This document shows, one piece after another, positions 25,746 to 36,738 of a stretch of DNA of 64,000 nucleotides (its first letter is position 1; the number at the start of each line of letters is the position of its first letter). The notes beneath the pieces were generated by a model. The model did not search any database. It saw only the letters and a list, made by a program, of their open reading frames with translations, and was not told the origin of the DNA. Made by a program: the position numbers and the translations under genes. Location of the stretch: NCBI RefSeq assembly GCF_041734735.1, contig NC_134895.1, positions 18,080,025 to 18,144,024 of the forward strand, read 5' to 3'. The stretch comes from Babylonia areolata (Eukaryota > Mollusca > Gastropoda > Neogastropoda > Buccinidae).

Positions 25746-28085
25746 GTAAGACGGCTGAGTAGCACTCTGGCCAGAGTCTTGCCTGCAACGGACAGCAGGG
25801 ATATTCCACAATGGTTGTCACAGGCCTGACGATTTCCTTTGCGCTTGTACAGGTGTATGATGGAAGCGTCTTTGAAGTCCTGTGGAACTACCTCATGCTG
25901 CCAGATGAGCTGAAACAGCTGATGAAGCTTCTCAGTCAGCGCCATACCACCTTCTTTGTAGACCTCAGTTGGAATGGAGTCTGAGCCAGGGGCTTTGCCA
26001 TTGGATAGCAGACCGATAGCTTTCTGGGTCTCCTCCAAAGTTGGAATGGCATCCAATGATTCACTGACTGGCACCTGGGGGAGTCGGTTGATGGCTTCAT
26101 CATTGATGGTGGAAGGGCGGTTCAGTACGCTGTCAAAAGTGTTCAGCCCATCTCTCAAGGATCCCGTCCTTGTCGGTGATTTGGGTAGAACCATCAGCAC
26201 TGAGGAGTGGAGCAGATCCGGAGGTGGTGGGACCATAGACTTCTTTCAGGCCGTTATAGAAGTTCTTCATGTCGTTCCTGTCTGCAAAGCCCTGGATCTC
26301 ATCAGCTTTGTTGCTCAACCAGGAATCATGCATCTGCCGCAGCTTCAGCTGGATGGTGCTGCATGCGCTCTTCAGTATGTCCTTCTTTGACTGTGACTTG
26401 GGATCTTCAATGTGGGCTCTGTAGGCTTGGCGTTTGTCTTCCAGCAGCTGCTTGATCTCAGTGCAGTTCTCATCAAACCAGTCTTTGTACTTCCTGGCAG
26501 AAGGCCCCAGGCACTCCATGGCAGTGTTGTACACCGTCTCATGCAGTGCGCCCCATGCTGTCTCCACATTCTGGTTGTCCAGCACGGTGGACTCAAGGCG
26601 TTCCTCCAGGGTGTCAGCAAAGCTCTGCTTGATGTTGCCTAGCTCCAGCTTGTTGACATTCAGGCGTTTGGGTGCTTTCATGCCCTGAGGCCGTCTCTTG
26701 GGCTGGATGCGGAGGTTGAGTTTGGAGACGATAAGGCGGTGGTCTGTCCAGAACTCGGCGCCGCACACTAGTGGCCCTCGTGACTCGTACGTCCTGCCTG
26801 TCCCTCTTCAAAGTCGATGAGATGCCAATGCCCAGAGCGAGGATGCATCCATGACGTCCTGTTACGGGTAGGGAGGCAGAAGATGGTGTTTGTGATAAGA
26901 AGGTCGTGCTCGGCACATGTCTGGAGAAGTAGTTGACCATTGCTGTTACAGTTGCCAACTCCATGCTTCCTAATCACGCCTTCCCAGGAGGTGCTGTCAC
27001 AGCCAACTCTTGCGTTAAAGTCACCAAGAATGATGAGCTTGTCTGCGTTGGGAACTGTGGTGATGACAGCGTTCAGGTCCTCGTAGAACTTGTCCTTGAT
27101 CTCATGGTCATGGTGGGCGCGTAGGCGCTGACAATGGTGGTAAACTTCTTCCCGTTGCATAAAGGGAGTTTCATCGTCATCAGGCGATCGTTCACTCCTT
27201 TCGGGGGGCCAGCCAGCTTGCCAACGAGGGTTGTCTTCACTGCAAAGCCAACTCCAGCCTCACGTCTCTCTTCAGGTCCGCGACCACTCCAAAAGAAGGT
27301 GTAGCCTGCGCCTCGCTCACAGAGTTCGCCTTCTTCTGCCAGTCTGGTCTCACTTAAGGCAGCGATGTCGATGTTATACCTGGCTAGTTCACTCGCAATG
27401 AGTGCTGTGCGTCTCTGTGGTCTGCCGTTTGAGTCGCCTCTGTCCAGAAGCGTACGCACGTTCCATGTGGCAATGGTCAATGGGGTGCTCCTTGTTTTCT
27501 TCTTTGTTTCCTTTGTGTGTCGACCGCTTGAGTAGGGTCCCCGTCAGCCGCGGTATGCTGACTAGGGTGGTGTGGAGCAGGCAATGTTTAGGGCACCTTT
27601 TCTAGCCCCTTCCTCATGCCATGGAGGTAAGCTGTGCTGTCCTGAAGAGGGCTGCTCAGTCGCTCAGGGGGCTGCCGATCTCCACCGCTGCTCCAGTCGG
27701 TAAAAAACGACCCTATGGCCTGAGCTGCCTGTGTGCAGGTCCGCGGCTACGGCGTGAACTACCTGTCGCTTCGTCGCTCGCCTGTCGCCACAGGGCTTGG
27801 GGAAAATAATGGTATGGGATGAAGGGTGACTGATGACTTGCGCGATGACTTTGTTTATAGTGAGGAGTTGCGCACCGTCGACCTCACTCTCTTGTCCGAG
27901 ACCGTCTGTATCCAGTGGCAAGACGAGGTCAAGACGACTGGAGATGGATACGGATGCAGTGGATGACCAGGATGTCCTATGTGCCTCATCCTGCCCTCAG
28001 TACTCCACAGTGCTCTGCTGCAACCGCCTTCCTCTCCGTTGAACCATGAAGGTTTCTTCCACAGAGTCCGCCGGATCCAGTCTTC
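25745..28085 (-). mobile_element. APE-type LINE, 5' end present, cut off inside RT
   Basis: Reading leftward: a GC-rich 5' UTR-like segment (28085-27481); an apurinic endonuclease domain from MTIATWNVRTLLD at 27480 with ALSETRLAEEG, GDFNARVG near 27020 and TNTIFCLPTRNRTSWMHPRS; a linker with FWTDHRLIVSKLNLRI and KDWFDENCTEI; then RT N-terminal motifs SNGKAPGSDSIPTEVYKEGG and RKGNRQACDNHCGISLLS. Frameshifts separate the segments near 27115, 26800 and 26180. RT is lost beyond RVLLSRLTPIY (about 25745), before the catalytic YADD. This family is often mislabelled craniofacial development protein 2-like in automatic annotation. The 8 kb fragment looks like the family's 3' part. Confidence 0.85.
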
Positions 28086-28310
28086 ACATGCTTGGGTGGA
28101 TTACTATGGAAACAAGAACACTGACACATCCCACGGAGTACAACTGCCTACATGGCGGGCCCGGTCGGGTAAATCATAATAAATAAAATAACAACAAACA
28201 AAAAAACACCCCAGTCATTACACGTAAAATGTCACAAGTTACATGTCTCTGTGAGTGAGTGTATGTGTGTGCGCGTGCGCGTAACTGAAACTGATTTGAG
28301 CGAATGACAC
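28085..28310 (+). mobile_element. SINE 3' fragment
   Basis: The blocks CTGCCTACATGGCGGGCC, GGTAAATCATAATAAATAAAA and GTCACAAGTTACATGTCTCTG are followed by a GTGTGTG-rich run and AACTGAAACTGATTTGAGCG. They match the 3' part of the family at 47.1-47.7 kb. It abuts the 5' end of the LINE at 25745-28085. Confidence 0.6.
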
Positions 28311-28604
28311 AGGACTAAACAAATGCTGAGCGGCGCCCAAGGCAGCTATCACGGCTGTATCAGTCGGCTCTAGGCACTGCAGCCTGTCTCAGTTGTGCAA
28401 AATTAATGACTTCGCCGTGTTTATAAATTGCATTGAGCTTGGGCACTGACCGAAGATAGGCGCTTTCTAAAGATCCATAAGTATCAAATAAGCACTTTTT
28501 TTAAAAGTTGTGTTGGCACAGTGACATTATTATTAACATTATCATAAGCATTTACGCCTACTCTTGAAAATAAACCCTAGGCGTTTACAAATAGAACACG
28601 GCAT

Positions 28605-28975
28605 ACATAAATGTATGATACTGTCAGTCGTTTTCGACAATGACCATCAGAACGGGTAACTGCTGTCCTGGTTATTTCAGTGGGCTATGATTTGATTATA
28701 GTGGAGAGTCTTGCCGCCCAAGTTGCGTCCCCACTTTTCGGCCAAGAGGGTTTTAGGACAGTCTGCGTTGGGATGGTTCCCAAACAGTACGGGCCAACTA
28801 GCCCCCGGCAAGGCTGCAGCACTAAGAACCAGTGCAATTTTGCCTCCTAGTTTGGGAGTCATAGTCCTTCACAAAAGACTAAGCTGCAAGTGATTTCCCA
28901 ATGCATGAATGGAGAAACCACTGATAATACAGCTCTCACTTTGCTGTTGGCCCAACTGTAAACTTATGTCAATCT
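28605..28975 (+). mobile_element. Dispersed non-coding repeat, copy 1
   Basis: It shares a long colinear block with 49287-49625: GTATGATA(C/G)T start, ACTGCTGTCC, GTGGAGAGT(C/G)TTGCC, GGGATGGTTCCCAAA, GGCCAACTAGCCCCC, GGGAGTCATAGTCCTTCACA (GAGAGTCAT in copy 2), GGAGAAACCA and an end at CACTTTGCT. No ORF is shared. No clear terminal inverted repeats or tRNA head are visible, so the class is unknown. Confidence 0.75.
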
Positions 28976-29159
28976 GCATACATGAATATCAAAAAAGAAA
29001 AAGAACACCAGATACCAACCATTATAAAAAATTTAAAAAAAACATACCCCCCGCCCCAACACACACACACACAACACACAAGTCATAGAACACAATCATA
29101 AATAGTACACAATCAAAAATTCCGGCTCAGTGAAACTATCAAAACTCACTCACAAATAG

Positions 29160-29572
29160 TCATTTTAGTTCAAGGGATGCGCTGTTGAGAATTATTCAGG
29201 AGGGGGAAAGGTGGGTCTATAGACTGGATTTGAAAGATTGCAGCGAAGATAAATGACAGAGAGGCTGAGGAAGTTGATTCCAAAGAATGCCGGGGGGCTT
29301 GGTATAAAAAAACTGCGTTGGCCATACCGTAGTTTTGTTTCGAGCAGGGGGGATCCTGAGCATGCGCGTGTCAGAAGAAGAGCGGAGTCAGAGTGAGGGT
29401 ATGTGAGGGTGAATGAGATCAGAAAGATACTGTGGACCAGTAGCCTCAATGGACTTGAAACAAAGAGAGACGACTTTGTAAATAATTCTTTGTTGTACTG
29501 GGAGCCAGTGTAAAGTATGAAGGAGAAGAGAGACTGATGTGGTCAAATTTAGAAGAACAAAAGACAATGACA
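29160..29572 (-). mobile_element. CR1/L2-like LINE 3' ORF end
   Basis: The minus strand gives TLHWLPVQQRIIYKVVSLCF, GPQYLSDLIHPH and, after frame breaks, SSLQSFKSSLKTHLFN. This is the standard C-terminal pattern of CR1/L2-type LINE ORF2 (HWLPV..RI.YK, then SFK..LKTHLF). Only the last 130 or so codons survive. Confidence 0.75.
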
Positions 29573-29689
29573 AGCAGTCCTGAAAAATAAGAGCTGAGGT
29601 CAGTCGAGATGGTTACAATCAAACAGTATAAAAACTGATCCTAGTGTTGGTCAGGTGATGGACTGACGGCTATTTGAAATGACTGCTTC

Positions 29690-29894
29690 TCTCTCATTGA
29701 CTCGATGTATATAATTATGTGATGTACATGCTTACCCCCTTTTTTTCTTATTAAAAAAAAAAATTCATAAGAATGTGCTTTTGTGCTTCAGTGTATTTCT
29801 TCTCCCCCCCCCCCCCCCCTCCTGTTTTTTTTTTTTTTTTTTTTTTTTTTTGTCAACTTAATTTGCCCAGAGGACCGAATGTAAAAAAAACAAC

Positions 29895-29925
<31 letters not shown>

Positions 29926-30590
29926 AAAACAATAAAAATTATGGTTATTCCCTGACCCTCGTGAAATAACAATTTGTTCGTTCTCCTCCGTGCATTTAGA
30001 ATCAGATCCTGGGACAGGGCAAAGAAAGTAACTTGTCCAAAGTCTCTGAGCAGATAATGGTCAAACTGAGACGGTTAGAAATTCATTGACGAAAGATGCA
30101 GCGCCGTAGCAAAATATATATAAAACAGTTTCGCAGCACGCACAGACAACTGGTGACGGTGTCATGTGCGGTAAATATCAATGAGAGAAACGGTTAACAA
30201 AGGAGGAAACGGAACGAAAGGGGGAAGGAAAGGGGCAGGGGAATGTATCGGGAAAGAAATTAAACATTAATTTGTGGCCTGACGCAGAAGATGAATGGTT
30301 GCGGTCCGAGGAGATATCCGCATCTTTAATTACATAGTATTTCATGATAACTCAGTTGCTCCCTCTGCACTCGGCCAAGGGAAGTGGGGAAGGGAGAGAG
30401 GGTATGGGGAGGGGTGTTGGTGGGGATATGATGCCATGGAAGGGGGAGGGAGGAGAGTAGGGAGGTAGGAAGGAGGGGCCATCAGTAAGCAGTGTGTCCT
30501 GGGAAAATCCCACGCCGCTTCCACCACAGGCACCTGACACACTATAACGTAATGTCAGGAACAGTTCAGTCACAACACACTGGAAAGGGG
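29690..30590. other. Gene-free spacer with homopolymers
   Basis: No gene seen. It includes a C14 run at about 29805-29819, a T27 run (29824-29850), an A/C-rich AACAAAAC stretch, and a purine-rich block (30195-30490). Confidence 0.5.
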
Positions 30591-30935
30591 AAAGTTCCCG
30601 TCATACTGTAGCAAACAGTTCGTCTGTTTCGTCAAGTTGTGCATGGGTGGCGGTGCAATTCGCCGTCTTTTTATTTTCTTATTTTTACAGGCTTTATAAT
30701 CTTTTATAGTTTTATGTTTTATTTTCCATCGTCTTTTCCATACAAATTTTCTCCTCTCGCGATCACACTAGAACGGGAAGTTCCCGTCATTCCGTAGCAG
30801 AGCAAACAGTTCGTTTTCGGTTGTGCTGTGCGTGGATCGCGCATTCAGCAAGGAAATGGTGGGCAGGGGGTGACAGTACCCTCGCTTTTTCTCAAGTTAT
30901 TTATCTGTTTATAATCTTTTCCATATACATGATCT
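30590..30935 (+). repeat. Diverged tandem duplication of about 185 bp
   Basis: The segments near 30592-30705 and 30778-30915 share AAGTTCCCGTCAT, GTAGCA..AGCAAACAGTTCGT, and GTTTATAATCTTTT-type ends, with intervening divergence. No coding content. Confidence 0.6.
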
Positions 30936-31689
30936 CAGCTCGATCCTCTTTTCTCAGTTTCGTTCACCTTCATGCAATGTCCAAAGAGGCCGCACCGGCG
31001 ATAATAAAAACTGACGGCCTGCAGAGGTCAGGATCATCGAGGAGGAAACGAAATCTTGTCGACCTAAACTCGTAAAATCTCAAGACTATACAGTGGGCTA
31101 TACTTGTAATGGTTCGTCGCCGACACCGGTAACATGGTGGATGAGTGAACCGCTTCACACCGGCTGAATAAACCTGACGGACTGAATGTATTTGACTAAA
31201 ACATTGAATAGGGTGCCTTGTTGATGTCTTTTCTACACTTTCCTGGCTGAGTGTGTGGAGCTCGTGACACTGGTGCCGGTGCGCAACAACTGATCGACCG
31301 TTTCAAAATTTACTTTTTCAGCGGCGTGCAACAGACAGACATACGAACAAAAACATACGGTCACGGAAGAACTGAGGGAGGGAAAAGGAGAGAACTGGTA
31401 GTAGTACACGTCACGTACGGTACACGTCACGTACACGTACACGTCCATTTCATACGTCAATTTTTACAGTTACGTCATGCCTCCCTGAAGCGAAAATATT
31501 TTTATTATCAGTCCCGGGTTTTGTGTGAGTTTCTTACTCAAACCATGTTCAAACCGGCCCGGGATAGTATCCCAGCGAGTGCATGTTTTTACCTCAGTTA
31601 AAAACAAAACAAAACACACACACACAAAACAAAACCAAACCAAAACAAAACAAAAAAAACCAAACCACACACACACAGAAATACAGCCA

Positions 31690-31815
31690 AGGCTGGCGAA
31701 ATTTGTTCATGAATGTTTCTCTTCTTAATATGCTCATGTTTATGTTCCATTTTGTCTTATAAACTTTAAGGTTTTATGACAATAAAAAGTATTCTATTCT
31801 ATTCTATTCTATTCA
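31690..31815 (+). mobile_element. LINE 3' tail with (ATTCT)n
   Basis: The segment ends TTTATGACAATAAAAAGT followed by an ATTCT pentamer run (31782-31814), the same arrangement as at 9420-9450. Only the terminal 3' UTR is recognisable. Confidence 0.55.
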
Positions 31816-32077
31816 CACACACACAAAAAAAAAGGGTCACGGGGTGATCTTCTGTAATCTAAATCTGCATCTGCCGGTCAAATTTGTATCACCACCCCAC
31901 CTGCCTGTCTTTCTCTGTCTTATTCATATTCATCATCAAGATCAAAATGTAATCTGCTGTCTTTAGGATATCGTATTATCATGCACGGAATTGAACATAT
32001 CTCATCATCAGTGGCTTAAAAAGACGCACACACATAAACAAATTAATATAAATCAATCTCCATGACTCACTCACCCC

Positions 32078-32083
32078 TCTCTT

Positions 32084-32119
<36 letters not shown>

Positions 32120-32165
32120 TCAGTTTAACGTCTATTCACTATTAGTGTTATTAGACGTTTTTTTC
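32078..32165 (-). mobile_element. LINE terminal fragment attached to (AC)n
   Basis: The reverse complement reads ATAACACTAATAGTGAATAG, ACGTTAAACTGAAG, then (AC)n. This corresponds to the end of the RNase H LINE at 20579-20650. More (GT)n runs follow at 32174-32205, 32280-32294 and 32360-32393. Confidence 0.6.
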
Positions 32166-32170
32166 TGTTT

Positions 32171-32207
<37 letters not shown>

Positions 32208-32358
32208 ACCGTGTGTTCAGTGTGTGTATTGTCGGAAGGAGCATGATGGAGAGAGATATATACTAGTGTATTTATTTGGTGTGTGTGTGTGTGTGCGGAG
32301 AGAGAGGGAGGAATGGAGAGAGATATCTTTGTATTTATTTGGTGCGTCAGTGCGCGCA

Positions 32359-32395
<37 letters not shown>

Positions 32396-32869
32396 TGAAG
32401 TCACTTATTATTCAATCCCGTGCATGATAGGACGTTAGCCTTCAGACTGAACAGATTACACTTTGATCATGACGAAGAATGAGACAGAGACAGGAGGGTG
32501 GTGTGGAGAGGGACGGATATTACTAGTCAGTCAGTTGTCGAATATTGGCAGTAAGGGGAGTGAAGGTGGATGTTCCCTCTGTAAGGCAAAAGGCAGTAAT
32601 TTCCGACCAAATATTAGCTGTTTTTTTGTTTGTTGTTGTTTTTTTTTTTTTCCAGAACGATATAATCCTTTGATTTCTCCGCTTGACGTTCAGTTTAACA
32701 CGAAATTCAAAAGCATTGTTTGCTAATCAGTATACACCTGAGAACAATTGAGTAACTTTACTAATGCATCACACCTTACCTTTTTTGTCATGATAAAATT
32801 TTGTAAGTATGGTAATTATGCAAGATTTGTTTTTTTGTTGTTGCTGTTTTTGTTGTTGTGGTTTTGATT

Positions 32870-32929
32870 TTTTCTGTGAAATGGTGAAAAACCAACAAAA
32901 TATGGTAATTTGTTGCATTTGTATTTCAT

Positions 32930-32966
<37 letters not shown>

Positions 32967-33032
32967 GTTGTAAAATGGTGAAAAACCAACAAAATATGGT
33001 AATTTGTTGTATTTGTATTTCATTTTATCACA
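32870..33032 (+). repeat. 60-bp direct repeats flanking a poly-T tract
   Basis: GAAATGGTGAAAAACC.. (about 32877-32936) and AAAATGGTGAAAAACC.. (about 32972-33031) are near-identical over about 60 bp. They flank a T-run of about 30 bases (32935-32965). Confidence 0.8.
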
Positions 33033-33099
33033 AAAGATTTCTCTGTGTGAAATTCGGGCTGCTCTCCCCATGAAGAGCGCTTCGTTACACTACAGCGCC

Positions 33100-33445
33100 A
33101 CCCTTTTTTTTTTCTTTTTTTTTTTCACTGCGTGCAGTTTTTTCTTTTTTATTTTGTTTTGGTTTTTTTTTGTTTTTGTTTTTTTCCTGTCGAAGTGGAT
33201 TTTTCTACAGAATTTTGCCAGGAACAACCCTTTTGTTGCCGTGGGTTCTTTTACGTGCGCTAAGCGCATGCTGCACACGGGACCTCGGTTTATCGTCTCA
33301 TCCGAATGACTAGCGTCCAGACCACCACTCAAGGTCTAGTGGAGGGGGAGAAAATATCGGCGGCTGAGCCGTGATTCAAACCAGCGCGCTCCGATTCTCT
33401 CGCTTCCTAGGCGGACGCGTTACCTCTAGGCCATCACTCCACAAT
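33100..33445 (-). mobile_element. Near-complete tRNA-derived SINE
   Basis: On the minus strand the head starts GGAGTGATGGCCTAGAGG at 33443 (A box), with GCTGGTTTGAATCACGG as B box. The body follows: TCATTCGGATGAGACG, GAGGTCCCGTGTGCAGCATG, GTAAAAGAACCCACGG and ACAGAATTTTGCC-type sequence (read on +). It ends in an A-rich tail, seen as T-runs on + at 33103-33187. Length and structure fit a full SINE. I recall this family as common in marine caenogastropods. Confidence 0.8.
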
Positions 33446-33639
33446 AATCACGCCAAAGAACATTATATGAAATGAATATGGGGATTTAGTATCATTGATA
33501 AAGCAGTAAAGTTGGGGAAGTTAAAAGAAATCCTCAAAGGAAATATGCTAAAATTTGATTTTAGTGGATACACCAGGACATTATGAGTATTTTTGGTTGG
33601 GAGGCATTGTAGCAGGGAAAATGTCAAAATTTAGTTCTG

Positions 33640-35490
33640 GGTCAGGGTGATCTCACCCTATAATTCTACTCCTCCGTTCTTTGGAGGAAAAAGTGTGGTC
33701 TTTCTTCCTTTTCTTGTTTTTTGTGTCTGCGAGTGAATATGTCAGATGGAAGGTATGCCAGGGGAGGGAGAGCAGGACAGGGCCTAGGGAAGATATAGTG
33801 GTGGAGACATGTGGGGAGTAGGACTGGGGTGGGGGAATTAGGACAGGGGGGACATGGGGAGGGGGTTAGGATGAGTGGGACAGGGGGTACATTAGGGGGT
33901 GGGTGGGAGGGGCATGTTTAGGGAGAAGGGGGTCATTATGTCAAATGGAGGCTTGCTGCAAGGGGTAGGGGGTTGGGCAGTGGAGGGAAAGTCGGGCTCA
34001 GGGTAATGGGAGTACGAGGGTGTGCCAGTGGGGGGAGTGGAGGGGATGGGACAGTAGGACAGGGGGATATGGGAGAGGGAGAGTAGGACTGGGGAGATGG
34101 GGGAGGGAGGGTAGGACGGGGGGGTGGTGAGAGTAGGACGAGGAAAGAGATGGGGGAGGGAGAGTAGTCCAGGATGGGTGGGGGTGGGGGGGGGGGGGAT
34201 AGGGAGATTGGTTGAACGAGGACAGGAGGAAATGGGGCATTTGGAGAGTAGGACAGGGGGGAGAGGGTGGGATGGGAAAATAGAAGAGGTGGGGAGATGG
34301 AGGAGGGAGAGTGGGACCACGTGGGAGATGGGGGAAAGGGTAGGACAGGGGGATGGGAAAGTAGGATAAGGTTGAGAGGAAAAGTGGGACAGAGGGGATG
34401 GAGGCATTGAGGGAAAGTAGGACGGGGGAGTAGGACAGGGTGGAGGTGGGGGGGATGAGAGAGTAGGACAGGGTGGAGGTGAGGGGGGTGGGGGTGGTGA
34501 TGGGAGAGTAGGACAGGGGCGGAGATGGGATGGGTAAGGGAGAGTAGGACGGGAGAGATTGGGGGATGGGAGGAGGATTAGTAGGACAAGGGTGAGATGG
34601 GGGGGGGGGGGGCGAGGGGGGGAGGGAAAGTCGGACTGGGGAGGAGATGGAGGTGGCAGGGAGAGTAGGATGGGAGGGAGATGGGGGTGGGACAGTAGGA
34701 CGGGGTGGATGGGAGGGGTGGGGGGGGGTTAAATGGGTGGGACGGGATCACACCCAGTACTTCTACTCTCCCATTCTTGGAAGGAAAATGTGTGCTCTTT
34801 ATTCTTTCTGTTTTTTGTGAAGCATCTGCAGGTGATTAGGGTTACTGCAGGGGGGTAGGAGGTAGGGCAGTGGAGGGGGAAGTCAGATTGGGAGTAATGG
34901 GAGTAGGAGGGTGTGCGAGGGGGATAGTAGGGCGGGGGAGGAAGAAGAGGGGGGGGGAGTAGCACTGGGCAGGAATGGGGGTGGGAAAGTAAGACAGGGG
35001 GGTATGAGGGGTAGCCGGGACAGGGGGGAAGGGGGTGGGCCGGGGGAGTAGGATGGGGAGATGGGGGGAGGGAGAGTAGAACAGGGGGAGATGGTAGGGA
35101 CAGGAGGGGTGGAGGAGGGAAGATGGGAGACTGGTGGGCAAGGGGGGAGATGGGAGGAAGGGAGACTGAGAGGGAAGAGGGCGGAAGGGAGAGTGGTAGA
35201 GGGGAGACATGGGGAGGGAGAGAAGGAGAGGGGTGAGGGAGAGTGGAGCATGGGGAAGGGAGAGTTGGATGGGGGGGGGGGTGTTAGTGGGAAGGGAGAG
35301 TGGGACCGGATGGGGGTGGGGGGTGGGAGGGGGAGTGTAGGACGCGGAAAGAGATGGGGGGAGGGAGAGTAGGACAGGGGGGATGATGGGGGAGATGGGT
35401 TGAGGGAGAGTGGGACAGGAGGACTGAGATGGGGCAGTTAGTAGGACAGGGGAGAGAATGTGGGATGGGAGAGTAGGAGACAAAAAACAC
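33640..35490 (+). repeat. G-rich higher-order minisatellite
   Basis: About 1.8 kb made of short variants built from GAGATGGGGGAGGGAGAGTA and GGACAGGGG. Two higher-order units each open with a related 100-bp non-G-rich leader: 33645-33745 and 34744-34840, sharing TTCTACTC.., TTGGA.GAAAA.GTGTG and CTTT.TTTCTGTTTTTTGTG-type sequence. Each then carries a shared GGGCAGTGGAGGG..AAGTC and GAGGGTGTGC block. The + strand is almost purely purine plus T, with many G-runs of four or more. Open frames here are translated repeat. Confidence 0.85.
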
Positions 35491-36705
35491 ACATGTACGG
35501 GGAGAATATCGACACGATCCACTGAAGGGAGCGTGTCGACACTCCCCCGTGTCGATTGTGCCGGTGCCATACTGTGTGCGGTGTGTCACGGTGTATGTGT
35601 GTATGTTTGTCTGTCTGTGTCTGCCGTAGGCTATGGATCAGTTGTGCGCGTGTGACGTGTAAGATCTACTGTGTGCCTGCATCGTGCGCCGGTGGATACA
35701 CACGGCAGACATACTGCATGGACAAAATAAAGCTCTTGAACTTGAACTGGAATCAGACGTTTGAGGCCTGTGAAGGCCTGTTAGTCGTTCAATTACTGAG
35801 ATACAGTATATCAGCATGCGTGGCCTAATGATAGCCGATACTGGATCATAATTACTTGGAGAGTTGGCCCAATGAGTTCGACCCGAACGACAGAAGCCAG
35901 TGCACCCAGCCCATTCTTTCAAACTGAAAACCTCAGTCACACGCCGGTGTACCATGCAAACAGCGATCGCATTTATATCTTCCAGTCAAAGATCGCACGT
36001 CCTTTTCAAGCCAACTACACTGATCAATTCGAACAGCTCGAGAAGAGATATTAACTTTAACGATGACATTCGGACATCAGTATCAGTTCAAGGCCGAGGA
36101 TGATTTCTCACGAATAACTATACAAGGACTGATATCAATCAACCTTCGTGCGGGATAATACTTAGTCGGTTCAACTCGAAGTCCGTGTAACGCGACCTGT
36201 TATCTCGGGAGATCACTCCCAGCTCAACTTTGAGTCAGGTGGCAGCCGAAATAGACCTATAGGGTTGGTCATTGCCTCACCAGCGTCAGCGGAAAACGGT
36301 CGTATTTGCACGGGCAGGTTTAGCGGCATTTTATTTGCTTTTCGTTGTTTTGGTCCGTGTGTGTGTGTGTGTGTGTGTGTGTTCTTTTGTTTAGCGTCTT
36401 TTCACACGTGTGTGTGTGTGTGTGTGTGAAGGGGGGGGGGGGGGGGGGGGGCTGAGGCGTCTTGTAAGGTGAGCTAAGGTTTCCGTCAGAATAGAGGTGT
36501 GTAAGGAATGTACACATGTACACTTACACTTTTTCAGTATTTTCAGATAGTTGTGTGTGTGTGTGTGTGTGTGTGTGTGATGTTTTGCCATGCACATGTG
36601 CGAGAGATAGAGAGAGCCAGTATGAATAGGACAAAATGTGCCTGATGGACATTATTTAAGTGAATAACAGAGTTTTAATCCATTTTCTTTTAATCCCTTT
36701 TACAG
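35491..36705. other. Probable SCP2 upstream region
   Basis: No gene is recognised. The region holds a GT-repeat (36357-36381), a short LINE-end motif (GTTTAGCGTCTTTTCAC, 36389-36405), a second GT-repeat, a run of about 22 G (36430-36451) and a further GT-repeat (36550-36579). An upstream non-coding exon and promoter of SCP2 should lie here or just before, because the first coding exon has an acceptor at its 5' side. Confidence 0.35.
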
Positions 36706-36738
36706 ATTACTTGGTGGTCAATCAAGAGAAGACACAGA

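Noticed and set aside
25670-27480. Possible host gene similar to craniofacial development protein 2
   Set aside because: Endonuclease plus RT motifs with frameshifts show it is a LINE; that database name is a common mislabel.
33892-35589. Long Pro/Ser-rich minus-strand frames (up to 242 codons)
   Set aside because: They are translations of the G-rich minisatellite, with no start context, domain or splice pattern.
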